This document shows positions 52,996 to 62,595 of a DNA stretch of 64,000 nt, piece by piece. The stretch is taken from positions 124,001-188,000 of the forward strand of contig NZ_KB904747.1 in assembly GCF_000380185.1 (NCBI RefSeq). Reading direction: 5' to 3'. Position numbers and translations under genes: made by a program. The stretch's first letter is position 1, and each line of letters opens with the position of its first letter. Under the pieces are notes generated by a model, which was not told the DNA's origin, made no database searches, and saw only the letters and a list, made by a program, of their open reading frames with translations. This stretch comes from Thiofilum flexile DSM 14609. Lineage in GTDB: Bacteria > Pseudomonadota > Gammaproteobacteria > Thiotrichales > Thiotrichaceae.

Positions 52996-53927
52996 GCTTG
53001 GCGTTACGAGTGATTTTTGCCGGTACGCCTGATTTTGCCGTGCCAGCGTTACAAACCTTGGTGCAATCGCGCCATACCGTGGTGGCGGTCTATACTCAAC
53101 CAGATCGACCCGCCGGGCGTGGACGTAAACTGATGCCCAGTCCAGTCAAGCAATTTGCTGTAGCTCATAATATTAGCGTTGAACAACCAGAGTCCTTAAA
53201 GAGCCTAGAGGTGCAACATATTCTAGAGCAGTATAAAGCAGATGTGATGGTCGTGGCGGCTTATGGCTTGATTTTACCGCAGCGGGTATTGGATATTCCG
53301 CGTTATGGTTGCTTGAATATTCATGGCTCTTTATTGCCCCATTGGCGCGGTGCTGCACCGATTCAGCGGGCGATTGAAGCAGGTGATAAGGAAACAGGCA
53401 TTACCATTATGCAAATGGCGGCAGGTTTAGACACGGGTGATATGTTGTTAAAAACCCATTGCCCTATTACTAGTACCTCGACGGGACGAAGTATTCATGA
53501 TCAGCTTGCCCAAGACGGTGCTGCGGCCTTATTGAAGGTGCTTGATCAGGTTTGTACCGATACTTTACGCCCTGAAAAGCAAGATAATGCATTGGCGACC
53601 TACGCACATAAATTGACTAAGGCTGAAGCGCTGATTGACTGGTCAAAGCCTGCACTAGAGATTGATCGGAAAATTCGTGCCTTTGATGCTTACCCAACAG
53701 CCTATACCCTATACAAGGGGGAGCCGCTGCGTTTTTTTAATTCGCAAGTACTCGATAGTCATACCCAAGCGCCCGCAGGCTCGGTGATTGCTGAAAGTAA
53801 GGCAGGCATTGATATTGCCACGGGTGAGGGGGTAGTGAGAATTTTGCGTCTACAGCTAGCAGGAAGCAAACCCTTAGCGGTGGCTGAGTTTACTAAGGCA
53901 CGCTCTCTATTAGGAGAACGCTTTTGA
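52992..53927 (+). CDS. fmt: methionyl-tRNA formyltransferase
   Basis: Formylates initiator Met-tRNA using 10-formyl-THF. It has 311 residues. [17 protein letters not shown] opens the Rossmann-like domain, and the active-site region is [18 protein letters not shown] with [10 protein letters not shown]. The C-terminal OB-like domain follows [13 protein letters not shown]. It overlaps def by 4 bases (ATGA) and rsmB by 4 bases, so translation of the three is coupled. Confidence 0.98.
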   Translation: MSLALRVIFAGTPDFAVPALQTLVQSRHTVVAVYTQPDRPAGRGRKLMPSPVKQFAVAHNISVEQPESLKSLEVQHILEQYKADVMVVAAYGLILPQRVLDIPRYGCLNIHGSLLPHWRGAAPIQRAIEAGDKETGITIMQMAAGLDTGDMLLKTHCPITSTSTGRSIHDQLAQDGAAALLKVLDQVCTDTLRPEKQDNALATYAHKLTKAEALIDWSKPALEIDRKIRAFDAYPTAYTLYKGEPLRFFNSQVLDSHTQAPAGSVIAESKAGIDIATGEGVVRILRLQLAGSKPLAVAEFTKARSLLGERF

Positions 53928-55219
53928 ATACGCGAGGCCTAGCGGCTCAATTACTACAAAATGTATTAGCCAATCATCAGTCTTTGACTGAGGTTTTGCG
54001 CTCTCCTAAGTTACAAACATTGGCAGCACGGGATCAAGGTCTAGTTCGTGATTTATGTTTTGGCTGTATGCGTTGGCATGAGCGCTTAAGTGCGATTTTA
54101 GCGGTACTGATGACTAAGCCACTTAAAGCAGCGGATAATGATATTGAGTGCGTCTTAAGAATTGGCTTATACCAAATTCTTTATCAACAAATCCCAGAAC
54201 ATGCAGCGGTGAGTGAAGCGGTAAATGCTACACGAGATCTTAAAAAGCAATGGGCGGGTAAATTAGTTAACGGGGTATTGCGTACTTTTCTAAGGGAACG
54301 TGAGCGTATTTTAGCTCAAGTCGATACGAAGCCTAATGTCCGCTATGCCTTTCCGAATTGGCTATTAACTCGTCTTCAAAATGCGTATGCACAAGATTGG
54401 GAAAGGTTAGTTCAAGCGATTAATGAGCATCCACCCTTCACCATACGCGTTAATCAACTACAGTTTACTACTGAGCACTATCAGCAATTATTAACAGAGG
54501 CAGGGATTCCAGCGGTTAGGGTTGAAGGAGTTCCTAGCGCTTTAGTGATTACCCAACCTGTACCGGTTACCAATTTGCCCTATTTTGCAGAAGGCGCGGT
54601 TTCGGTACAAGATGCAGCGGCACAGTTAGCCGCACTGTTACTCGCCCCTCAAGCGGGTGAAACGATATTAGATGCCTGTGCCGCACCGGGAGGGAAGACA
54701 GGGCATTTATTAGAATCCGCACCTAATTTAACCGTGCTAGCACTAGATTCGAGTGCGAAACGTTTAGAGCAGGTCAGTGCTAATCTAGCGCGGCTGAAGC
54801 TCACAGCACAAATTAAAGCGGCTGATGCGGGCGATGTGGAGAGTTGGTGGGAGGGACAGTTATTTGATCGAATTTTATTAGATGCACCGTGCTCTGCTAC
54901 AGGTGTGATTCGCCGCCACCCCGATATTAAATATTTGCGGAAAAATAGTGATATTGCGTCCTTACAATTAGAACAAGCACGTTTATTAAAGGCTTTATGG
55001 CAGACTTTGAAAAAGGGAGGGGTATTACTTTATGCAACTTGCTCTTTATTACCACAAGAAAATCAGGAGCAGATTCAAACATTTTTAGCGGCAACGCCAG
55101 AGGCTCAATTAGAGCCACTCCCCCTAAACAATTTAGGAGAGGGGAAAATAGGTCGGCAATTATTACCGAGCTATCAGGGCATGGATGGTTTTTATTATGC
55201 TTTATTGCGCAAAGCCTAA
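53924..55219 (+). CDS. rsmB: 16S rRNA m5C967 methyltransferase
   Basis: Methylates C967 of 16S rRNA. It has 431 residues. An N-terminal NusB-like RNA-binding domain (about 1-130) precedes the SAM domain with DACAAPGGKTGHLLE, LDAPCSATGVIRRHPDIKYLR and YATCSLLPQENQ; the two catalytic cysteines are in APCSATG and TCSLLP. The start is TTG at 53924, seven bases after AGGAG and overlapping the fmt stop. Confidence 0.97.
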   Translation: MNTRGLAAQLLQNVLANHQSLTEVLRSPKLQTLAARDQGLVRDLCFGCMRWHERLSAILAVLMTKPLKAADNDIECVLRIGLYQILYQQIPEHAAVSEAVNATRDLKKQWAGKLVNGVLRTFLRERERILAQVDTKPNVRYAFPNWLLTRLQNAYAQDWERLVQAINEHPPFTIRVNQLQFTTEHYQQLLTEAGIPAVRVEGVPSALVITQPVPVTNLPYFAEGAVSVQDAAAQLAALLLAPQAGETILDACAAPGGKTGHLLESAPNLTVLALDSSAKRLEQVSANLARLKLTAQIKAADAGDVESWWEGQLFDRILLDAPCSATGVIRRHPDIKYLRKNSDIASLQLEQARLLKALWQTLKKGGVLLYATCSLLPQENQEQIQTFLAATPEAQLEPLPLNNLGEGKIGRQLLPSYQGMDGFYYALLRKA

Positions 55220-55231
55220 GGCACATGAGTG

Positions 55232-55810
55232 ATGAGTACTCGGTTATTATATTTTGGCAAGTTATTTTTATGGTTACCGTTATGGCTAATGATTTTAATA
55301 ACACCTGCTAAAGCAGAAGATGAAATTTTATTAAAAGACTTTGTAATTACGACAGCAGGAAGTCCACGTCAGTTAGTGGCGAATGTTAGTTTTGATTATC
55401 AACTCAATAGCTATTTACGTGAGGGCTTGTTAAATGGGGTTACTTTAAGACAGGCGATTACTTTTGATCTGATGTGGGAAAATAATTGGTTTTGGAATAC
55501 GACGCGCCCCTTAGATCGAGTAGAGACAGAATTACAGTATCATGCTCTGAGCCAGCATTATCAATTAATTCGTTTAGATACTCAGGAGCATTGGAATTTC
55601 ACCTCTCTAGCCTCGGCATTAGATTATATGGGAACTTTAGAAAATTATAAGCTACCCTTATTACCTGCTAATGCGTTAGGATCAAATGCCTCTATTGTAA
55701 TGCAGGTGACACTAACACCTAAATCACCGGCTTTACCTCTAAAGCTACGCTTATTATTTACGGAAGACTATGCAATTGAAAGTCAGGGGGTCAAGTGGCC
55801 TCTTCCCTAA
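55232..55810 (+). CDS. DUF4390 protein of the rsmB-ntrY interval
   Basis: A 192-residue exported protein with a signal peptide (LLYFGKLFLWLPLWLMILITPAKA). The rest is mostly beta and contains QLVANVSFDYQLNSYLREGLLNGVTL and FTSLASALDYMGTLENYKLPLL, typical of DUF4390. This family is regularly found between rsmB and ntrY, so a periplasmic accessory to the NtrY sensor is plausible but unproven. The ATG at 55232 follows an adjacent GTG. Its end overlaps ntrY by 16 bases. Confidence 0.85.
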   Translation: MSTRLLYFGKLFLWLPLWLMILITPAKAEDEILLKDFVITTAGSPRQLVANVSFDYQLNSYLREGLLNGVTLRQAITFDLMWENNWFWNTTRPLDRVETELQYHALSQHYQLIRLDTQEHWNFTSLASALDYMGTLENYKLPLLPANALGSNASIVMQVTLTPKSPALPLKLRLLFTEDYAIESQGVKWPLP

Positions 55811-57984
55811 CTAAATGGCTTAAGCAGTGGCTACCTGTTATTATTATTCTAATTTCCCTGCTGGTTTCGCTATATTTAGTTAATCTTACTACGGTTAATC
55901 CGACAAGTAGTGAGCAATATGGCGATTTTCTTATTTATCTTAATGGCTTTATTCTCGTTATTTTAGTCATAGCCGTATTTTCTAATTTATTTCGTGCTAT
56001 CTATCAATGGTATACTCGCCAAGCAGGTTCACGTTTTACTATTCGCTTAATGTCAGGCTTTGTCTTACTGACTTTAATACCGCTAATTGTCGTGTCATTT
56101 TTCTCCATGAATTTTATTGGGCAACGTATTGATCGTTGGTTTGATGTCAGAATTGAGCGAGCCTTAGAGGATAGTGTGGATTTAAGCCGTATCTCTTTAG
56201 AAACTCGTAATCAGCAGCACTTATACGAATTGAAGCGTTTGGCAAATGCTATTAAAGATAAGTCACGTGCGACTATTTTAGAGTTAGTTGATGATTGGCG
56301 TTATGAGACCCAAGCACAGGAAGTCGTATTATTTGGTCAAGATGGGCAGTTTGAAGTAACCAGTGTCGGTGATAATACGACCTTAATTCCTCAATTTCCC
56401 GCTCAAGATTTGTATTATGAATTAGAGCAAATAAATAGCTATTATCATTTAGAGCCGGTGGGTGAAGATGATTTATTTTCACGGGTGGCTGTTAAGGTTA
56501 GTTATAGTTTTGCGGATGGCATGGCACGTCAGGGTATATTAACCGCTTTATTTCCTATTTCCGAATATGAAAAGTCCTTAGCCCGTAGCGTAGACATTGC
56601 CCAAAAAGAATATAAAGAGCTACGTTTTCAACGCAATTTAATTAAAGATTCGTTTCGCCTGACTTTATTTGTCATTATGGTTTTAACCGTTTTATTTTCT
56701 CTGTGGGCAGCATTTGTCTTTTCACGGCGTTTAACAAGTCCGGTGCGGGTATTAGTTGAGGGAACTTTAGCAGTCGCGGCGGGAGATTTAGATAAAAAAT
56801 TACCTGTTTTAGAGCGAGATGATTTTAGTTCTTTAGCGCGTTCTTTTAATACTATGACTAGACGTTTATCTGCCGCACAACAAGAGCGTGAACAAGCGCA
56901 GCGGCAATTACAGCAAGAGCATGATTATTTATTTGTAGTTTTAGAGCATCTTACTTCAGGCGTTATTACCTTAGATGAGCATTTGGTTATTCAACGTATT
57001 AATAGCGCAGCGAGTAGTATGTTAGAGCTGCCATTACAACCCTTAGTAGGTAATACTTTACCAGCAGCGGGTGAGCTTTGTGGCGAGTTTATGCCCTTTG
57101 TAGAAGCGGTTTCACCTTATTTACAGGCGGATAATGCTGAGTGGCAGACAGAAATTCATTTAGAGTTTAAAGGTAAACGCCGTACTTTAGCTTGTCGAGG
57201 CGCTGGTTTACCGAGTGATATTGATCAATTAGGCTATGTTTTAGTATTTGATGATATTAGTGAGCTGATTCAGGCTGAGCATGATGCTGCTTGGAGTGAG
57301 GTGGCACGCCGCTTAGCACACGAGATTAAAAACCCTCTGACCCCGATTCAATTATCAGCAGAACGTTTAGCACGTAAACTAAAAGGCGAGCTGAGCGAGG
57401 AGTCAGCGCAGTTTTTAGGGCGTATGACCAATACTATTGTGCAACAAGTGGATGCCTTAAAAGGCATGGTCAATGCGTTTAGTGAATATGCAAAAGCCCC
57501 CGCCTTGGTGCTACAAACTACGGATCTCAATCAATTAGTGCTTAATGTGGTTGATTTGTATCGTACGAATGAGCAGCAAGTTACACTCCATACAACATTA
57601 AATCTACAAGCGCCGGTACGTTTAGACCTAAATCGAATGCGGCAGTTATTGGTGAATTTAATTAAAAATGCGCTCGAAGCTATCGGAGAGCAGGGTCAAG
57701 AAGGTACGATCACCCTGAGTACCCAAGGGGTTGTGATTAAAGGGCAAGCTTTTGCTGAGTTAAGGGTACTCGATAGTGGGCCTGGTATTAATCCTGAATT
57801 ACTACCTAAACTATTCGAGCCTTATGTGACTACTAAACATAAAGGAACGGGATTAGGGCTAGCAATTGTCAAGAAAATCGTAGAAGAACATGGCGGACAA
57901 ATTAGCGCCCACAATCACGAGGTAAAAGGCGCTATGATTACCTTATTAATACCGATTCAAGTACCAGCAGTGCGAGGAGCATAA
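55795..57984 (+). CDS. ntrY: NtrY-type sensor histidine kinase
   Basis: A 729-residue membrane kinase. Three helices lie in the first 110 residues, a periplasmic sensor reaches to about residue 290, a helix follows (LTLFVIMVLTVLFSLWAAFVF), then HAMP, a coiled coil, a PAS domain (VLEHLTSGVITLDEHLVIQR), HisKA with His509 (RRLAHEIKNPLTPIQLSAERL), and HATPase with NLIKNALEAIGEQG and GTGLGLAIVKKIVEEHGG. The start is GTG at 55795 behind AGGGGG. NtrY responds to nitrogen or redox state in other proteobacteria. It ends one base into ntrX (TAATG). Confidence 0.93.
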   Translation: MASSLTKWLKQWLPVIIILISLLVSLYLVNLTTVNPTSSEQYGDFLIYLNGFILVILVIAVFSNLFRAIYQWYTRQAGSRFTIRLMSGFVLLTLIPLIVVSFFSMNFIGQRIDRWFDVRIERALEDSVDLSRISLETRNQQHLYELKRLANAIKDKSRATILELVDDWRYETQAQEVVLFGQDGQFEVTSVGDNTTLIPQFPAQDLYYELEQINSYYHLEPVGEDDLFSRVAVKVSYSFADGMARQGILTALFPISEYEKSLARSVDIAQKEYKELRFQRNLIKDSFRLTLFVIMVLTVLFSLWAAFVFSRRLTSPVRVLVEGTLAVAAGDLDKKLPVLERDDFSSLARSFNTMTRRLSAAQQEREQAQRQLQQEHDYLFVVLEHLTSGVITLDEHLVIQRINSAASSMLELPLQPLVGNTLPAAGELCGEFMPFVEAVSPYLQADNAEWQTEIHLEFKGKRRTLACRGAGLPSDIDQLGYVLVFDDISELIQAEHDAAWSEVARRLAHEIKNPLTPIQLSAERLARKLKGELSEESAQFLGRMTNTIVQQVDALKGMVNAFSEYAKAPALVLQTTDLNQLVLNVVDLYRTNEQQVTLHTTLNLQAPVRLDLNRMRQLLVNLIKNALEAIGEQGQEGTITLSTQGVVIKGQAFAELRVLDSGPGINPELLPKLFEPYVTTKHKGTGLGLAIVKKIVEEHGGQISAHNHEVKGAMITLLIPIQVPAVRGA

Positions 57985-59363
57985 TGACCACACCATTTAT
58001 TTTAGTCGTCGATGATGAGCCGGATATTCGTCAGTTAGTGAGCGAAATTCTAGAAGATGAGGGTTATCGTGTCGAGACCGCCGATAGTGCTGAATCGGCT
58101 CGCGAGATTCATCGTAAACGTCGCCCAGACTTAGTGCTGCTGGATATTTGGATGCCGGGCATGGATGGTATCTCCTTATTAAAAGAGTGGCGTGATAGCA
58201 ATGCTTTATTAGGCCCCGTCATTATGATGTCAGGGCATGGCACCATTGAGACGGCAGTAGAGGCAACAAAGTTAGGCGCTTATGATTTTATTGAAAAGCC
58301 GCTGTCACTGGCTAAGATGCTGCTTACTATTGGCAATGCTCTACGTTCCAGCCAATTAGAACAAGAAAATAAAGGCTTAAAACGCCAAGTACTCGCCACT
58401 AATGATTGGGTCGGTTCCAGTCAAGTGATGCAAACCTTACGCGAGCAAGCAAAACGTATTGCGCAACACTATAATCGCGTCTTGCTGTATGGTGAGCCGG
58501 GGGTGGGTAAACAATCGTTTGCGCGTTATATCCATGAGCAGAGCGCACGGCGTGATCGTCCATTTATTAAAGCTAATCTCGCCTCTATTGGGCAACAAGA
58601 TAGTTGTAAATTATTATTTGGCAGTCAAGAAGCTGGTAAAAGTCAGTATGGTCTATTAGACGAGGCGAATGGTGGGACTTTATTTTTAGCCGAAATTACC
58701 GAGCTATCGTTAACGTGCCAACAGCGTTTACTAGGAGCCTTACAAGAAAATCGCTTTCTACGCGTCGGTAGTACTAATGATTGGGTGGAGCTAAATCTTA
58801 ATTTAATTGTGTCATCCTCCTATGATCTAGCCGATGATGTACAAGCGGGGATGCTGAATAACGAGTTATATTATTTACTCAATACCCTCCCGTTAGTGAT
58901 TCCGCCCTTGCGAGAACATGCCGAAGATGTGCCTGAACTACTCAACTATTATGTGAATTTACTAACCGCCCAAGACGGCCTGCCCTATCGGCATTTTACC
59001 TTGTCCGCTCAAAATTTCCTGCGTAACCATCGCTGGCCCGGCAATATTCGTGAATTGCGTAATTTAGTGCAGCGTTTATTGATTTTAGGCACAGAGGTAG
59101 AAATTACTCAGGATGAAGTGGAGGAGGCTTTAGGTGCTCCAGTTCCGGTTTATTCGCAAGAACTCAGTGGCACACCAGAAACCTTATTTGACTTACCGCT
59201 TAGACAAGCGCGTGAGCAATTTGAACATGATTATCTAGTCTATCAGCTCAAACAAGCCGATGGTAATGTGAGCAAATTAGCCGAGCAAGTGCGTATGGAG
59301 CGTACCCATCTCTATCGTAAAATGCGTGCCTTGGGTGTTGATCCCAAGAAATATAGCCGTTAA
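57984..59363 (+). CDS. ntrX: NtrX-like response regulator with degenerate AAA+ domain
   Basis: A 459-residue regulator partnered with NtrY. The receiver is intact (Asp10-Asp11, Asp54 in LLDIWMPGMDG, Lys105) and so is the Fis-type HTH (SKLAEQVRMERTHLYRKMRAL). The central domain keeps Walker A (GEPGVGKQ, 170-177). After LFG (211-213) the GAFTGA sigma-54 contact loop is replaced by a shorter SQEAGKSQYG. Walker B reads FLAEI (234-238) where FLDEI is expected, and the usual FRxDLYYRL is NNELYYLLN. Sigma-54 activation and ATP hydrolysis are therefore unlikely, and it probably acts as a phosphorylation-controlled DNA-binding protein. GAFTGA loss is known in other NtrX proteins. Confidence 0.92.
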   Translation: MTTPFILVVDDEPDIRQLVSEILEDEGYRVETADSAESAREIHRKRRPDLVLLDIWMPGMDGISLLKEWRDSNALLGPVIMMSGHGTIETAVEATKLGAYDFIEKPLSLAKMLLTIGNALRSSQLEQENKGLKRQVLATNDWVGSSQVMQTLREQAKRIAQHYNRVLLYGEPGVGKQSFARYIHEQSARRDRPFIKANLASIGQQDSCKLLFGSQEAGKSQYGLLDEANGGTLFLAEITELSLTCQQRLLGALQENRFLRVGSTNDWVELNLNLIVSSSYDLADDVQAGMLNNELYYLLNTLPLVIPPLREHAEDVPELLNYYVNLLTAQDGLPYRHFTLSAQNFLRNHRWPGNIRELRNLVQRLLILGTEVEITQDEVEEALGAPVPVYSQELSGTPETLFDLPLRQAREQFEHDYLVYQLKQADGNVSKLAEQVRMERTHLYRKMRALGVDPKKYSR

Positions 59364-59380
59364 GTGAGTTAGTTGGCTCG

Positions 59381-60751
59381 ATGAAAATTCTAATTTTAGG
59401 TGCAGGGCAGGTCGGTCGGTCAGTTGCTGCCGTACTCACCCATGAAGACAATGATATTACTATCGTTGATACGAATGCAGTGGTGATGCGTGAGTTACGT
59501 GAAAAGCTAGATGTGCGTACTGAGGTGGGGCAAGCCTCTTATCCGCGCGTGCTAGAGCGAGCGGGGATTCAAGAGGCCGATATGATTATTGCCGTCACGA
59601 ATAGTGATGAGATTAATATGATTGCCTGTCAGGTGGCGCAAACGCTGTATCGTACACCCACCAAAATTGCCCGTATTCGCTCCTCACATTATCTAGAGCA
59701 ACCGCGCTTATTTGGTAGTAACGCCGTTCCTGTAGATGTACTGATTAGCCCGGAGCAATTAGTGACCGAGCATATCTTTCGGCTCATTTCTCATCCGGGG
59801 GCGTTACAGGTATTAAGCTTTGCTGAGGATAAAGTACAGTTAGTGGCAGTGCGAGCCTTATCAGGTGGCTCTTTAATCGGACATCGCTTATCAGAAATTC
59901 ATGAGCATATGCCGGGGATTAAGGGGCGGGTTGCAGCCTTATTTCGTAAAAGTAAGGTCATTCATGATTTTGAAAATGCCATATTAGAAGAAAACGATGA
60001 GGTTTTCTTTATTGCCAGCCCTAAACATATTCGCTCGATTATTAGTGAGTTACGTAAATTAGATAAACCCTATAAGCGTATTGTACTCGCCGGGGGCGGT
60101 AATATTGGTAATCGTTTAGCTCGCCTACTCGAAGAGGCGAAATATCAAGTTAAGATTATTGAAAAAGACTCCGAACGGGCGGCTAAATTAGCCGAACGCC
60201 TCGATAAAACCATTGTATTAGAAGGGGATGTGGCGGATGAAGATCTGCTGATTGAGGAGGGTATTGATAGTACCGATGTCTTTGTCGCGATTACCAATGA
60301 TGATGAGGCCAATATTTTATCCTCCATGTTAGCCAAGCGCTTAGGGGCACGGCGGGTAATGTGTTTGATTAATCGGCTAAGCTATGCGGACTTGGTTGAG
60401 AGTAATATCGATGTGGCGGTGTCGCCACAACAGATTACTATCGGAGCCTTATTAGCGCATATTCGGCGGGGAGATATTGTCGCCGTTCACTCATTAAGAC
60501 GCGGTGTGTCAGAGGCGATTGAGGTGGTAGCCCATGGTGATAGGCAAACCTCACGTGTGGTTGGTAGGCGACTTGATGACCTAAAATTACCACCCGGAAC
60601 AGCGGTGGGTGTATTGATTCGGGGCGATGAGTTGTTATTTGATAATGCAACTATTGTGGAAGATGGTGATCATGTGATCATGTTTGTTGCAGATAAACGG
60701 TATATTGCTACGGTAGAAAAGCTGTTTCAGGTAGGGATTCATTTCTTCTAA
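59381..60751 (+). CDS. trkA: Trk potassium uptake regulator TrkA
   Basis: The peripheral NAD(H)-binding subunit gating TrkH/TrkG potassium channels. It has 456 residues (E. coli 458). There are two RCK_N Rossmann units (ILILGAGQVGRSVAAVL and IVLAGGGNIGNRLARLL, each followed by an acidic IVDTN/IIEKD) and two RCK_C domains. trkH is not in the window. The ribosome site is weak. It lies 17 bases after ntrX in the same direction, an arrangement common in gammaproteobacteria. Confidence 0.96.
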   Translation: MKILILGAGQVGRSVAAVLTHEDNDITIVDTNAVVMRELREKLDVRTEVGQASYPRVLERAGIQEADMIIAVTNSDEINMIACQVAQTLYRTPTKIARIRSSHYLEQPRLFGSNAVPVDVLISPEQLVTEHIFRLISHPGALQVLSFAEDKVQLVAVRALSGGSLIGHRLSEIHEHMPGIKGRVAALFRKSKVIHDFENAILEENDEVFFIASPKHIRSIISELRKLDKPYKRIVLAGGGNIGNRLARLLEEAKYQVKIIEKDSERAAKLAERLDKTIVLEGDVADEDLLIEEGIDSTDVFVAITNDDEANILSSMLAKRLGARRVMCLINRLSYADLVESNIDVAVSPQQITIGALLAHIRRGDIVAVHSLRRGVSEAIEVVAHGDRQTSRVVGRRLDDLKLPPGTAVGVLIRGDELLFDNATIVEDGDHVIMFVADKRYIATVEKLFQVGIHFF

Positions 60752-60798
60752 CCGTGTATACTAGGCATTAATTATGAATAACAATAATCGAGTGCTTT

Positions 60799-61395
60799 AT
60801 GCCAAAACATATGCAAGGGGTCACTCTCGTTGAGTTAATGATTGCGCTGGTGCTACTCAGTGTTTTAGTCGCCGTAGCTACACCTAGTTTGAAAGAATTT
60901 ACGGAGCGCAATCGCGCAACAGCCATTACCAACCAAATGCTGTCTTATTTTAGTTTAGCGCGTAGTGAAGCTGCTAAACGTAGTTATAACGTAGTAGCTT
61001 GTATTCGTAATACCGCAGGTACGGGGTGCGATAGTAACGCAACTGATTTTTCGCAAGGAATCTTTATCTTTGTTGACTATTCAGACGGTACTAAACCTGC
61101 TAATAACACCTATGACGATACGAATATCAGATATGACTTAAACTTTGATAATATACCGGACTCTTATGAGGAAATTATTTTTCAATCTGAACCTAGCACC
61201 TCATCTTATGAAATCATCACCTCTCGTGCTAGTACCATTATCCCCTTTGCACCTAACGGGGCAATAGTAGGCGCAAGACTTTTTAACTTGAAAGTGCAGC
61301 GTAAAGAAGATAGTAAACTACTAAGCAAGGTTGTGTTTTCTATGTCAGGGCGGATGCGTTCTTGTTTTGTGCCGAAGAATAAAGATGATTGTTAG
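60799..61395 (+). CDS. FimT/GspH-family type IV pilin-like protein
   Basis: A 198-residue prepilin. The leader MPKHMQG is followed by the pilin N-terminal helix VTLVELMIALVLLSVLVAVA with Glu5 conserved. The first mature residue is Val instead of the usual Phe. A GspH/FimT-like C-terminal domain follows, with cysteines VVACIRNTAGTGCD and a C-terminal pair (SCFVPKNKDDC). Minor pilins of this class prime assembly of type IV pili or DNA-uptake pseudopili. No other pil genes are adjacent. GAG lies six bases before the ATG. Confidence 0.88.
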   Translation: MPKHMQGVTLVELMIALVLLSVLVAVATPSLKEFTERNRATAITNQMLSYFSLARSEAAKRSYNVVACIRNTAGTGCDSNATDFSQGIFIFVDYSDGTKPANNTYDDTNIRYDLNFDNIPDSYEEIIFQSEPSTSSYEIITSRASTIIPFAPNGAIVGARLFNLKVQRKEDSKLLSKVVFSMSGRMRSCFVPKNKDDC

Positions 61396-61601
61396 GTCAT
61401 CCGAGGGGGATACGTGGGTGTTGCTAAGGCAATGGATCACCTACCGCTGCATATCCTAGGCTGGTTAGGTAATAAATGCTGTCGATTTTAGATTTTTATA
61501 TTGTATGGACTAAGGAAACACGGTAATTTTGAGGCTAGCAGGAATAGCGTAATAACTAAGTGAGAAAAGGATTTTTTCCCGTGTTCTGAGGAATTCAGTG
61601 A

Positions 61602-62393
61602 ATGAGTAGTGTTGGTTTTCGTATAAGCAGGCTCCTATCAGTGGGGTTTATTATAGTAGGAGGCTTTGGGGCAGTGAGCCATGCGGCTAACGGGCAATTT
61701 GCCGTAAAGACTCAAGCTAGTTATCAACAAGCGTTACGCTTAGGTACTCTAAGCATTAATGATTTCGCTTCACCTCGGTATGATGCAAGATTTGTGACTG
61801 TACCTAGTCAATCTATTCAACCGTCTTATTATGCGCCCGTCGTGAATCGTGTCGATAGTGAAACACGTCGTTTTACTCAAGCAAATCGTTATCATCCTAG
61901 AACTCCAACGATTCGCAATAATACTAGGACTAAAGCACCTCCAGCTCCAGCTCCTGTACCCGCCGCCGCCGCAGTACCTGCGAAAGCTGATCCGGCTGAG
62001 CGGGTTATTCGGGTGGGGAGTCAGCAAGAAGGTAAACGTTATCGTTGGGGGGGAGAAAGTCCGCTCAACGGGTTTGATTGCAGTGGTCTGGTGCAGTTTT
62101 CGATGAAAAAGGGCGCTGGGGTTGCACTGCCACGTACCGCAGCAGACCAGTATGCAATATCGACCAAAGTGCCTATAAGTAAGGCAATGCGGGGGGATTT
62201 GGTCTTTTTTAATACCTCCAAGCGTAAGCGGATCAGCCATGTAGGGATTTATCTAGGTAATAATACCTTTTTACATGCACCACGAGCCGGCAAGCGTATT
62301 CAACGTGCTGAGATTAACGGCTACTGGCGTAATCGTTTAATTGGTTTTGGACGTATCCCCGGTGCTTGTAAGATTCCTGCCTTCTACGGTTAG
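61602..62393 (+). CDS. secreted NlpC/P60 cysteine peptidase
   Basis: A 263-residue murein hydrolase candidate. A signal peptide (LLSVGFIIVGGFGAVSHA) and a Pro/Ala-rich linker (PPAPAPVPAAAAVPAKAD) precede the NlpC/P60 domain, with catalytic Cys160 (FDCSGLVQFS), His213 (ISHVGIY) and His225 (FLHAPR). The domain starts at YRWGGESP. The linker suggests the catalytic domain works at a distance from the anchor. GAGGA lies nine bases before the ATG. A terminator follows at 62428-62456. Confidence 0.92.
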   Translation: MSSVGFRISRLLSVGFIIVGGFGAVSHAANGQFAVKTQASYQQALRLGTLSINDFASPRYDARFVTVPSQSIQPSYYAPVVNRVDSETRRFTQANRYHPRTPTIRNNTRTKAPPAPAPVPAAAAVPAKADPAERVIRVGSQQEGKRYRWGGESPLNGFDCSGLVQFSMKKGAGVALPRTAADQYAISTKVPISKAMRGDLVFFNTSKRKRISHVGIYLGNNTFLHAPRAGKRIQRAEINGYWRNRLIGFGRIPGACKIPAFYG

Positions 62394-62427
62394 GTATTAT
62401 TTTACAAGCGTATTTTATTTAATAGTT

Positions 62428-62456
62428 AAGCCTAAGTCAGGTCAATACTTAGGCTT
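62428..62456 (+). terminator. intrinsic terminator after the NlpC/P60 gene
   Basis: The perfect 10-bp stem aagcctaagt (62428-62437) with acttaggctt (62447-62456) has a 9-base loop and is followed by a T-rich tail. Confidence 0.85.
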
Positions 62457-62595
62457 TATTTGCACATCTCATTGGCAAGTGGAGAAAATAATCACTCCAT
62501 TCATCCTATCTTTTTTGCTTCAAATTTAACCTTTACGTCAGAATAGTTAGTGATTTTACTCAAAAATTATAATAGTAAAAAAGAGTACTACACCT

